This document shows, in pieces, positions 55,642 to 63,025 of a DNA stretch of 64,000 nucleotides (position 1 is its first letter; every line of letters starts with the position of its first letter). Made by a program: the position numbers and the translations under genes. A model generated the notes under the pieces. The model saw nothing but the letters and a program-made list of their open reading frames with translations, was not told where the DNA came from and made no database searches. Source of the DNA: Colidextribacter sp. OB.20 (lineage in GTDB: Bacteria > Bacillota > Clostridia > Oscillospirales > Oscillospiraceae); the NCBI RefSeq assembly GCF_009911595.1, contig NZ_QWKG01000021.1, positions 1-64,000 of the forward strand. Direction: 5' to 3'.

Positions 55642-56708
55642 ATCTTCTCCTCCTCCCTGCTCAGGCCAAGCTCCTCCATAACGCTCCTGGCCCGGCGGTA
55701 GCGCCGCTCCCAGGCCTCCAGGGCCTCCTGCGTGCCGCAGAGGGCCCTCCTGGCCCCGAACCGCTCCTCCAGGCTGACCGGCCGGTCCTCCTGGACCAGC
55801 TTATCTGCCAGATAGAGCAGGCTGGCCTCCACCCCTGCCCCCTCAGGCAGGTCGTGGTGGAGGGCGATCACATCCGCCAGCGCCGGCCAGCCCTCCTTGA
55901 CCATGATCTCGCCGCAGGCGCGGGCGTGGCCGGGCCTGCTCCGAACCAGGTCGTGGAGCAGGCAGGCAAAGCATAGCAGCTTTTTGTCCACCGGCCTGTC
56001 CACCATGTCCGCCAGCTCCAGGGCCCGCCGGGCCACCGCCCGGCAGTGGGCCAGGACAGGGGCGGGGATGGCGTATTTCTCCCAGAGCTCCGCGGCCTCC
56101 TCCTCAGTTGGGTAAGGGCAGGGACGCACCCCCAGCCGGAGAACGGAAAAGCTGTCCCCGTCGAAGGAGAGCTCCGTCACCCCGCCCCAGGGCTGGGGCA
56201 GAGCCAGCACCTGGCTGGGGGAGCGGTCCAGCAGGCGGCACAGCCACCCCCGGTTGATTCCCCCGTGGGCCACCACGGCGATATCCCCCTCAGACCGGGC
56301 AAGGATATCCCGAACCGCCCCCGCCATCCGCTCCCCGGCCTGGACAAAGCTCTCCCCGCCGGGGGGCGGGCAGGTTCCCATGCTCTGCCCCCGCAGGGCG
56401 TACTCCGCCGGCCAGCGCTGCTTAATCTCCTCAAAGGTCAGGCCGGTCCACAGGCCGGTGTCTACCTCCGCCAGCCGGCTGTCGGTGTGGACAGGCAGCC
56501 GGTCCTCCGCAAGCATCCGGGCGGTCTGGACACAGCGCAGGGCGGGGCTGGTAAACACGGCGGTGATGGGCTTCTCCCGGGCCCACTCCCCCAGCTCCGC
56601 CCCCTGGTGCAGCCCCGCCTCAGACAGCGGGACGTCCTGGGCATAGCCGCAGGTATGGCCCTCCCGGACCTTGGGCTGTCCATGGCGAATCAGATACAAT
56701 GTCCGCAT
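55620..56708 (-). CDS. Histidine phosphatase-HD domain fusion, 362 aa
   Basis: Residues 1-195 are a histidine phosphatase ('LIRHGQPK' with catalytic His9, later 'VVAHGGINR'), of the CobC/phosphoglycerate-mutase-like group. Residues ~210-340 are an HD-type domain ('CRAVARRALELADMV', 'LLCFACLLHDLVRSRPGHARACGEIM', 'ALHHDLPE'). Both could remove phosphate from small molecules. The gene is tightly linked to the NTP transferase and methyltransferase genes, so a phosphorylated cofactor intermediate is a reasonable substrate, but this is inference. Confidence 0.85.
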   Translation of the reverse strand: MRTLYLIRHGQPKVREGHTCGYAQDVPLSEAGLHQGAELGEWAREKPITAVFTSPALRCVQTARMLAEDRLPVHTDSRLAEVDTGLWTGLTFEEIKQRWPAEYALRGQSMGTCPPPGGESFVQAGERMAGAVRDILARSEGDIAVVAHGGINRGWLCRLLDRSPSQVLALPQPWGGVTELSFDGDSFSVLRLGVRPCPYPTEEEAAELWEKYAIPAPVLAHCRAVARRALELADMVDRPVDKKLLCFACLLHDLVRSRPGHARACGEIMVKEGWPALADVIALHHDLPEGAGVEASLLYLADKLVQEDRPVSLEERFGARRALCGTQEALEAWERRYRRARSVMEELGLSREEEKICQSWQG

Positions 56709-56724
56709 ACTTCAAGCTCACCCT

Positions 56725-57357
56725 CTACATGTTCCGTGCAATACACAGGTAATACCCCGTCTTCACACCCTGGGGCCAGTCCGGCCCGCGGAGTGCCTCC
56801 GCCAGAGCGCACCCCTCCCCGGCCATCATGGCGCTGGCCCACAGGGAGGTCAGCAGGCCGGTGTGGTCCTCAAAGAGGACGGGCTCCAGCCCGGCCCGGT
56901 CCAGGCGCTCCTCCACCTCCTCCCGGCTGTCCAGCCGGCCCAGGGGGGTGGCGGCGCCGCCGCCCTGACCGGCGTACAGGTCGGAGAGGACCAGATGTCC
57001 CCCCGGCTTCAGGACCCGGGCGCACTCCCCCAAAACCTCCTCCGGCCGGTCTATCTGAGACAGGGCGCACTCGATGAGTACGCCGTCGAAAGCTCTGTCT
57101 GGGAAAGGCAGCTCCTCCGCCCGGCCCAGGGCCACCTCGGGGCACTGGCGGACCGGGTCGCTGTCCAGCCCGGAGACCTGACAGGCAAACCGCTCCCGGA
57201 GGAACCGCACCGTCCCGCCATTCCCGGCGGCCACGTCCAGCAGGCGGCTGCCCGGCCCAAAGCCGCAGAGCTCCGCCGCCCGCGCCGTCAGCTCCAGCCC
57301 GCCCGGCTTCTCCCCGCTCCCGCAGTCCCGGAACAGGGAGGCCCACCAGCCGCTCAC
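56725..57357 (-). CDS. SAM-dependent methyltransferase, 210 aa
   Basis: I chose GTG 57357 because it overlaps the radical SAM stop (GTGA), as in coupled genes. The class I fold is seen in 'SRLLDVAAGNGGTVRFLRE', 'GLDSDPVRQCPEVALGRAEELPF' and 'GECARVLKPGGHLVLSDLYA'. I recall homologs as 'DVU_1556 family methyltransferase' in the same gene neighbourhood. It probably methylates the product of the radical SAM step or another cofactor intermediate. Substrate unproven. Confidence 0.85.
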   Translation of the reverse strand: MSGWWASLFRDCGSGEKPGGLELTARAAELCGFGPGSRLLDVAAGNGGTVRFLRERFACQVSGLDSDPVRQCPEVALGRAEELPFPDRAFDGVLIECALSQIDRPEEVLGECARVLKPGGHLVLSDLYAGQGGGAATPLGRLDSREEVEERLDRAGLEPVLFEDHTGLLTSLWASAMMAGEGCALAEALRGPDWPQGVKTGYYLCIARNM

Positions 57358-58637
57358 AGCACCAGCGGCGTCAGATACGCCGCGCAGAAGGGGATCAGCT
57401 TCCCCTCCCGGTAGACGTGGAGGCTGCACTGGCGCAGCCGCTCCAGGTCCAGGCTGCCAGCATCCTGGAAGTTCATGGATGTAATCGTGAAGCCGCGGGC
57501 CTGCTTCCACTGCAAAAAGCCCTCCAGGGAGTGGAGGTCCCCCTCCGGCTCACAGCAGCAGCCCTCCCCCGGTCGGCTCCAGCGGGCGCCGATGTAGTCC
57601 CGGTTCTGCCGGGCCGGGTCGGCGGAGCCGCAGCAGGAGACGGGGGGCCTGTTCCGGTTGGACAGGGCGTAGACCCGCCCCCGGGGCAGGGCGATATAGT
57701 CCCCATGCAGGCCGCACAGGGGGTGGTCACAGGCGGAGGGCACCAGGCTCTCCCTGGGGATGAGCCCCCCGGTCTGGACCACAATGCCATCCAGCAGCTG
57801 GCCCATAGTATACCGTTCTTCCTCACCGGGAAGAACGGGTACCCGGCCAAAGTAGCTCACCGGCTGGAAGTGCACCCCCCGGACGGCGGGGACCCGGGCC
57901 ATGCCAAAGCGGAGGGTGTCCCCGATCTGGTCCGTGTTCACCCCTGGCACCAGGGTAGGCACCAGGGTGACTCCGACGTGCTCCTCGCCGCAGACCCGGA
58001 TGGCCGCCTCCTTGACGGCCAGCAGCTCCCGGCCCCGGAGGGTGCAGTACACCTCCTCCGTAACCCCGTCAAACTGCAAAAAAACGATGTCCAGCCCCGC
58101 CCGGGCCAGCTTACGGAGATATTCCGGCTCCTCCGCCAGCCGCAGGCCGTTGGTATTCACTTGGACATAGGGGCACCCGGTCTCCTTGGCGTATGCCACA
58201 ATCTCCGGCAGGTCGTCCCGCAGGGTGGGCTCCCCGCCGCTGAGCTGGAGCAGGGTGCCGCCCGTCCGGCGGACGATGTCGTTGATCCAGCCCTTTACCC
58301 GCTCCAGAGGCGGGTCCTGGGTCTGGCCGTTGTCGGCAAAGCAGAAGCGGCAGCGGAGATTGCAGCGGTCCGTCACCTCCAGCAGGGTGCAGCAGGTGTT
58401 TCGCAGATGTTTATCACACAGGCCGCAGTCCGCCGGGCAGTTCAGGCCGGGCTCCGCCCCAGTCTCCTCCCGGGGGCCGGTCCAGTCCTCCAGGGCCTCG
58501 CTCCCCTGCCAGATCAGGGTGGAAAACGCTCCATGCTCCGGGCAGGCTTTCTCCTGATAGCATCGCCCATCCCGCTCCACCCGGACCGCCGGGACACGCC
58601 GCAGACAGACGGGACAAACGCTGGTGGTTTTGTGCAT
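57354..58637 (-). CDS. Radical SAM enzyme of the 'CPVC...CPEHG' type, 427 aa
   Basis: ATG 58637 follows TTTAGGAGG. An N-terminal zinc-like module has CPVC (residues 8-11) and CPEHG (32-36), then 'NCPADCGLC' (66-74), and the radical SAM motif is CNLRCRFC (92-99). 'LQLSGGEPTLRDDLPEIV' binds SAM. The C-terminal part has extra cysteines in 'VSCCGS' and 'GCCCEPEG', likely for auxiliary clusters. This N-terminal layout is shared with the MJ0619-type pterin methylases and with tetraether lipid synthase. I recall the name 'radical SAM (seleno)protein TrsS' for a close group. A pterin-directed reaction in this context is plausible but unproven. Confidence 0.85.
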   Translation of the reverse strand: MHKTTSVCPVCLRRVPAVRVERDGRCYQEKACPEHGAFSTLIWQGSEALEDWTGPREETGAEPGLNCPADCGLCDKHLRNTCCTLLEVTDRCNLRCRFCFADNGQTQDPPLERVKGWINDIVRRTGGTLLQLSGGEPTLRDDLPEIVAYAKETGCPYVQVNTNGLRLAEEPEYLRKLARAGLDIVFLQFDGVTEEVYCTLRGRELLAVKEAAIRVCGEEHVGVTLVPTLVPGVNTDQIGDTLRFGMARVPAVRGVHFQPVSYFGRVPVLPGEEERYTMGQLLDGIVVQTGGLIPRESLVPSACDHPLCGLHGDYIALPRGRVYALSNRNRPPVSCCGSADPARQNRDYIGARWSRPGEGCCCEPEGDLHSLEGFLQWKQARGFTITSMNFQDAGSLDLERLRQCSLHVYREGKLIPFCAAYLTPLVL

Positions 58638-58648
58638 GATAAGTCCTC

Positions 58649-59869
58649 CTAAAGGCTCCGTTTCTGCATCCCAGTGCCGGAAAAGCCGGCGATGGTCCGG
58701 GTTCTGATGCGCTCTGGGACGGGAATCCCCGCCTCCGCCAGCGCACGGTGGATATTTTCCGGTTCCGGGGGAATTACTCCGTACAGAGTGAGCGTCCCTT
58801 CCTCCAGGGCGTAGTCCACCACGCCGGGGCAGGCCAGCAGGACGCCGTCCAGCGCCCACAGCCGTCCCCCGCCGACTAGGCGGCCGCCCCAGGGGAGCAT
58901 CCGCCGGACAAAGCTGCCGCAGGGACAGGCCCCCGGCAGAAGCGTCCCCATATCCCCCGTCCGGTAACGGATAAAGGGCATGGCCCGGGGGTCCAGGGTG
59001 GTAAAAACCAGCTCCCCCGGCTGGCCGTCGGGGAGGCTCTCTCCGGTGCTCGGGTCGATAACCTCCACCAGAATGTCGTTCTCCCGGATGTGGCAGCCCT
59101 GATGGGCGGAGCACTCCACCGCCACCCCGAAGCCCATCTCCGTCATGCCGAAGTGGTTGAACACCTGGCAGTCCAGCAGCTCCCCCACACGGCGGATCAG
59201 GGCGGGGTGGGCGGCGTCAGCGCTGAGCAGAACCGATTTCACCCTGGCCCGCTGTTTCGGGGGAAGCTGGGCGCCGTACTCCGCCAGCCCCAGCACCTGA
59301 ACGGGGATGCCCACCGCACAGCCGCAGCCAGAGGTCCGGAGCAGGTCGTAGCCGGCCCGAATATCGGCCACCGGCCCCCCCTGGACCGCCTGAACGCCCA
59401 TCCGGGCCAGGCTCTTCTCCAGCAGGTCGCCCACGCTCCCCGGCTGCTGCCCGGGCATGAGAATCAGCACCCGATCTCCGGGAGAGACCAGCTCTCCCAT
59501 GCCGTGGGCAAAGAAGTCCACCGTCCGCTCCTGGTCCTCCTGAGCGAAAAAGACCCGCTTCGGGGCGCCGGCGGTGCCCGAGGTCTTGAGGGTCACAATC
59601 CGCTCCACCTGGCTGGCCGGACAGCACAGCCAGCTCTGAGGGCCGGCCCGGAGCTGCTCCGCCGTGGTGAAGGGAATCCCCTCCAGGTCCGCCCGGTTGG
59701 AAACGTCCTCAGAACGGACCGCCCGCAGGTGCTCCCGATAGAAGGGGCTGCACTCCTTCGCCCGGTCCAGGACCTGCCGCAGCCGCTCCAGCTGCCAGCG
59801 GTCCAGCTCCTCCCGGCTCCCACAGCCCGTCCGCGCCCTGATCCAGGGCTCCAGCACTGACCGCCTCAT
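58649..59869 (-). CDS. PaaK-like AMP-dependent CoA ligase (DVU_1553 type), 406 aa
   Basis: ATG 59869 (MRRSVLEPWIRARTG) overlaps the XRE gene stop (ATGA). Adenylate-forming motifs are 'LKTSGTAGAPKRVFF', 'FNHFGMTEMGFGVAVE' and 'MPFIRYRTGDMG', in PaaK order; a cysteine pair sits in 'GACPCGSF'. Such enzymes activate a carboxylate with ATP and CoA. In a molybdenum-hydroxylase cluster it may act on the acid made by the hydroxylase, or on a cofactor group. I recall the NCBI family 'DVU_1553 family AMP-dependent CoA ligase'. Confidence 0.85.
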   Translation of the reverse strand: MRRSVLEPWIRARTGCGSREELDRWQLERLRQVLDRAKECSPFYREHLRAVRSEDVSNRADLEGIPFTTAEQLRAGPQSWLCCPASQVERIVTLKTSGTAGAPKRVFFAQEDQERTVDFFAHGMGELVSPGDRVLILMPGQQPGSVGDLLEKSLARMGVQAVQGGPVADIRAGYDLLRTSGCGCAVGIPVQVLGLAEYGAQLPPKQRARVKSVLLSADAAHPALIRRVGELLDCQVFNHFGMTEMGFGVAVECSAHQGCHIRENDILVEVIDPSTGESLPDGQPGELVFTTLDPRAMPFIRYRTGDMGTLLPGACPCGSFVRRMLPWGGRLVGGGRLWALDGVLLACPGVVDYALEEGTLTLYGVIPPEPENIHRALAEAGIPVPERIRTRTIAGFSGTGMQKRSL

Positions 59870-60474
59870 ACCTCGGCGTCGTCCCCTTCCTCCATCAGCT
59901 TGAACCAGAAGCTGACGCACATGTCCTCCGACAGATTGCGCACAGTGTGCTCTGTGTCCAAGGGAATCTGGAGCACATCCCCCTCGTCCAGATGATAGAC
60001 CTCTCCGGTCTCGAACTGAATCTCCATCTTTCCCCGGGAAACAATGCCGATCTCCTCGTAGCGGTGCTTGGAGGCGTAGTCCACCTTGCCCCCCGTCAGG
60101 GTGAGCACATCCAGCTTATACCGGGAGCTGGCGGAAAAGATGGACTCCAGCTTAACCATATTGTTTACATTGTAGATGAGGGAGCGCTGTCCCTTTTTTA
60201 TCAGCATGGAATCCGGGGAGGCGGGCTCCGCCTGCTCCGGCTGACCTTCGCTCTGTTTGGGGGCGGCCAGGTCGTCGATGGCGATGTGGAGCGCATAGCA
60301 GATCTTATGCAGGTTGTTGATGGAGGGCTGGCTGAAGCCCCGCTCAATCTTGCTGAGGAAGCCGGTGGACAGTCCGGTCTTTCCGGCCATCTCCCGCAGG
60401 GTCAGACCGTGCTGCCGGCGCAGGTCCCGGATGGTGCCGCCCAGCTGCTCAGATACTTTCCTCTGACTGTTCAC
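59866..60474 (-). CDS. XRE-cupin transcriptional regulator, 202 aa
   Basis: Residues ~10-70 are an XRE helix-turn-helix ('LTLREMAGKTGLSTGFLSKIERGFSQPSINNLHKIC') and residues ~120-195 a cupin ('YEEIGIVSRGKMEIQFETGEVYHLDEGDVLQIPLDTEHTVRN'). Regulators of this type sense a small molecule in the cupin pocket. Placed inside the cluster, it most likely controls it in response to the hydroxylase substrate or cofactor level. Confidence 0.93.
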   Translation of the reverse strand: MNSQRKVSEQLGGTIRDLRRQHGLTLREMAGKTGLSTGFLSKIERGFSQPSINNLHKICYALHIAIDDLAAPKQSEGQPEQAEPASPDSMLIKKGQRSLIYNVNNMVKLESIFSASSRYKLDVLTLTGGKVDYASKHRYEEIGIVSRGKMEIQFETGEVYHLDEGDVLQIPLDTEHTVRNLSEDMCVSFWFKLMEEGDDAEV

Positions 60475-60487
60475 GGTGCCGCACCTC

Positions 60488-60679
60488 CTATTTATCCTCC
60501 AGCTGCATTTCCACCTCGGCCACCCGGCCCTTCACCAGCTCCTCCGACAGATAGACCTGTCCGCAGACCGGACAGCGGGGGGCGTCGGCGAAAAACATGT
60601 GGCCCACATATTCAAAGTCCACCCGTTTGACCTCCAGGGGGCATTTGCACAGGCTGCAAATCATGGGCTGTTCAGACAT
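60488..60679 (-). CDS. Small two-CxxC redox protein (DVU_1557 type), 63 aa
   Basis: 'CSLCKCPL' near residues 8-15 and 'CPVCGQVY' near 36-43 form a rubredoxin/zinc-ribbon-like metal site, with 'FEYVGHMFFADAPR' between. I recall the NCBI family 'DVU_1557 family redox protein'. It overlaps the start of nothing but shares the end of the oxidoreductase gene by 8 bases, so it is co-translated with it. Probably an electron carrier or metal donor for the clustered hydroxylase. Confidence 0.8.
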   Translation of the reverse strand: MSEQPMICSLCKCPLEVKRVDFEYVGHMFFADAPRCPVCGQVYLSEELVKGRVAEVEMQLEDK

Positions 60680-62927
60680 GCTCTTTTCCCTCCAATATCT
60701 GCATCCGGTGGGCGTATACGTTCACCAGCTCCCGGCAGTTCTCCAGGTTCCGGTACTCCACCCATACGGTCATCCGGCCCACCTGGGCGTGTCCCACCCG
60801 GGTGCCGGTCTCCGGATTGGTCAGGCTCCTCCCGGTACGCTCACAGGTCTCCACAACCGCCTCCACGTCCTCCCGGAGCAGGTAGCCCCGGTCCATCTTC
60901 TCCAGCAGCTCCGGCGTAATCAGCAGGGGCGCCGCTGTGTGAGCTGTCTCCATCTTATCCCCCTCCTCCGGGCAGTATCGCAGCAAGAGCTGCCGCTTCA
61001 GCCAGCGCCGGTTCTCCCGGCCCTGGGTGGCGGTGGGGGCGGGGACGTCCCACAGGCTGCCCGCGCCACCGGGGAAAAGGGCCCGCAGCAGGTGGGCCGC
61101 CTCCTTGCCCTGCCGGGCAAAGACGTCCCGGCAGTTGGCGCAGTATACCAGGTAGGGCAGCGGGCTGGCCTCCATGCGGTTTCGCGTCACCCCCTCCGCG
61201 TACTTGGGGTTGGCGATCTCCACCTGTCCCCCCCAGCCGCAGCACTGGGCGTATTTTCCCTCCAGCGGCAGCGGCTCCACCCGGAAGCCCGCCTTTTGTG
61301 CCAGGGACCGGACTGCCCTCTGGGCCTCCGGAAAGTCCCGGCTGGGACAGGGGTCAAAGACGGCGGCCGTCTGCCCCGCTCCAGCGGCGGCTATGGGGAT
61401 ATTCCAGCTGTCCAACAGCTCGTAGAGGGACATTCCCTCCACCTGGGGCAGATGGCGCCGGAGCTGCTTGCGGCAGTTGAGGCAGGCAAAGACCACCTTG
61501 GGCCGGCCCAGCGACTCCCAGACCGCCAGGAAGCGCTCCGTCACCTCATTGTGGAGCGCCTCCTCCCCCGCCCACTCCGCCGGTGCGCCGCAGCAGGCCT
61601 GATAGAGGGCGGCGGAGGGCTCCCGCTCCAGGATGGCCCCAAAGCTGTCCAGCACCAGCCGGGGGTCGGAGCCCCCCAGGCGGCAGCCGGGGAAAAACAG
61701 ATACCTGGGCATCCCGCTCCCCGAGGGATTGACCACCGCGGAGGCCTCCTTGCAGGAGAAGTCCATATCCCGCAGCCAGAACTCGTGGTAGGCCCAGGGC
61801 ATGGCCTTCTCCTCCACCATCCGCCGGTGGCTGTCAAGCAGGTAGGTCCCAGTGTCCAGCGACACGGGACACACCTGTTTACACAGCCCGCAGTGGTTGC
61901 AGGTGGCGATCATCCGGGTGCCCAGCCGGGCCTTTCGGGACAGGCTCACCGGCTCGATGGTGGTCTGTACCTCCTCCTCCACCCGCTTGGGATATTTGCG
62001 GTAGCTGCGCATCAGATCGCAGTACTTCACGCAGGCGTCGCACTGGCATTGCTGACAGCGCCCAGCCTCGGCCACGGCCTCCTCCTCTGTAAATACCTCC
62101 TCCCCCCGATGTATGGGAGGGGTGTAGGGCAGCAGAGCCGGGTCCGGATGGAAGCGGGTGGAGTAGTCCCGCAGGGGCTCGTTCATGGCTCCGATCTTCA
62201 AATACCGCTCTATGGCCTTGGCAGCCAGCAGGCCGTCGGCGATGGCCTCCATCACACTCCGGCCTGTCAGCTCTCCGCCCAGGAAGAACCCCGCCCGTAG
62301 GGAGGCGCAGGCCCCCTCGCCGGACAGCTCCAGCCCGAAGGACGCCCCGCCCTCTCCAGTAGCGACATAGACCGCGTCCGCCTCAAGCCGGGACAGGTCG
62401 TCCACCGGGGTAGAAAAGCGGAAGTCTACCTTCTCATACATGAACTGCCGCTCTAGCTCGGGCAGAAAGACCTCCTCCGGCAGAAGCCGCCGGAGGGAGC
62501 CCCCCATACGTTCTTCCTTCTCAAAGATAACGACCTCATACTTTTTGGAGGCCAGCCGCAGAGCGCAGGCCAACCCGCTGGGGCCCGCCCCGATGACGGC
62601 AATCCTCGCCGGCCGCCTGGGCAGGTTGTAGCTGTTGGGCCTGGTGCTGGGGGCGTGGGCGATGGCCGCCGCCTCCAGGTCCCGCAGGGCGATGGCCCCC
62701 CCCTTGGCGGAAAAGACGCAGGCCCGGGCGCAGGGCTGGTCACACAGCCTGCTGACAATGCCCGGAAAGGCCACCGCATCCCGGTAAAACCGATAGGCCG
62801 CGCCGAAGGCCCCCCGCTTGATGTGACCGATAAAGGTCCTGACATCCAGGCCAAAGGGGCAGACCGAGGCGCAGGGAGGCGGATCGTTCTGCATACAGGC
62901 GTTCAGTTCTTCCTTAAAGCTGGCCAT
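60672..62927 (-). CDS. Multi-domain FAD/Fe-S oxidoreductase with CCG domains, 751 aa
   Basis: Residues 1-100 form a GltD-type Fe-S region (C11, C19, C23, then 'CDQPCARAC'). Residues ~105-300 are an FAD domain ('VIGAGPSGLACAL', GAGPSG at 113-118). Next come 'CQQCQCDACVKYC' and 'CNHCGLCKQVCP' (residues ~290-365), then two CCG-like units ('FFPGCRLGG', 'ACCGAPAEW', 'CLNCRKQL', 'CCGWGG', 'CANCRDVF'), as in heterodisulfide reductase HdrB. The last ~90 residues are an extra domain. It probably moves electrons to or from the molybdenum hydroxylase. Homologous to DVU_1558 by recall. Confidence 0.85.
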   Translation of the reverse strand: MASFKEELNACMQNDPPPCASVCPFGLDVRTFIGHIKRGAFGAAYRFYRDAVAFPGIVSRLCDQPCARACVFSAKGGAIALRDLEAAAIAHAPSTRPNSYNLPRRPARIAVIGAGPSGLACALRLASKKYEVVIFEKEERMGGSLRRLLPEEVFLPELERQFMYEKVDFRFSTPVDDLSRLEADAVYVATGEGGASFGLELSGEGACASLRAGFFLGGELTGRSVMEAIADGLLAAKAIERYLKIGAMNEPLRDYSTRFHPDPALLPYTPPIHRGEEVFTEEEAVAEAGRCQQCQCDACVKYCDLMRSYRKYPKRVEEEVQTTIEPVSLSRKARLGTRMIATCNHCGLCKQVCPVSLDTGTYLLDSHRRMVEEKAMPWAYHEFWLRDMDFSCKEASAVVNPSGSGMPRYLFFPGCRLGGSDPRLVLDSFGAILEREPSAALYQACCGAPAEWAGEEALHNEVTERFLAVWESLGRPKVVFACLNCRKQLRRHLPQVEGMSLYELLDSWNIPIAAAGAGQTAAVFDPCPSRDFPEAQRAVRSLAQKAGFRVEPLPLEGKYAQCCGWGGQVEIANPKYAEGVTRNRMEASPLPYLVYCANCRDVFARQGKEAAHLLRALFPGGAGSLWDVPAPTATQGRENRRWLKRQLLLRYCPEEGDKMETAHTAAPLLITPELLEKMDRGYLLREDVEAVVETCERTGRSLTNPETGTRVGHAQVGRMTVWVEYRNLENCRELVNVYAHRMQILEGKEHV

Positions 62928-62953
62928 AGGGATACCTCCTTGAAAGAGACCGC

Positions 62954-62991
62954 AGGGTGCGGCGACTCGGCGCGCCGGGTCGTCGCACCCT
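62954..62991. repeat. Palindromic repeat, family B, copy 2
   Basis: AGGGTGCGGCGAC and GTCGTCGCACCCT flank TCGGCGCGCCGG. It lies between the hydroxylase subunit stop and the oxidoreductase start and could form a strong RNA hairpin there. Confidence 0.7.
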
Positions 62992-63025
62992 GTGTGGAAA
63001 GGATCAGTGCGTGGAAAGGAAGTGC

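Noticed and set aside
58638-59114. N-terminal extension of the radical SAM frame into the CoA ligase gene
   Set aside because: The ATG at 58637 has AGGAGG upstream and gives the expected family N-terminus.
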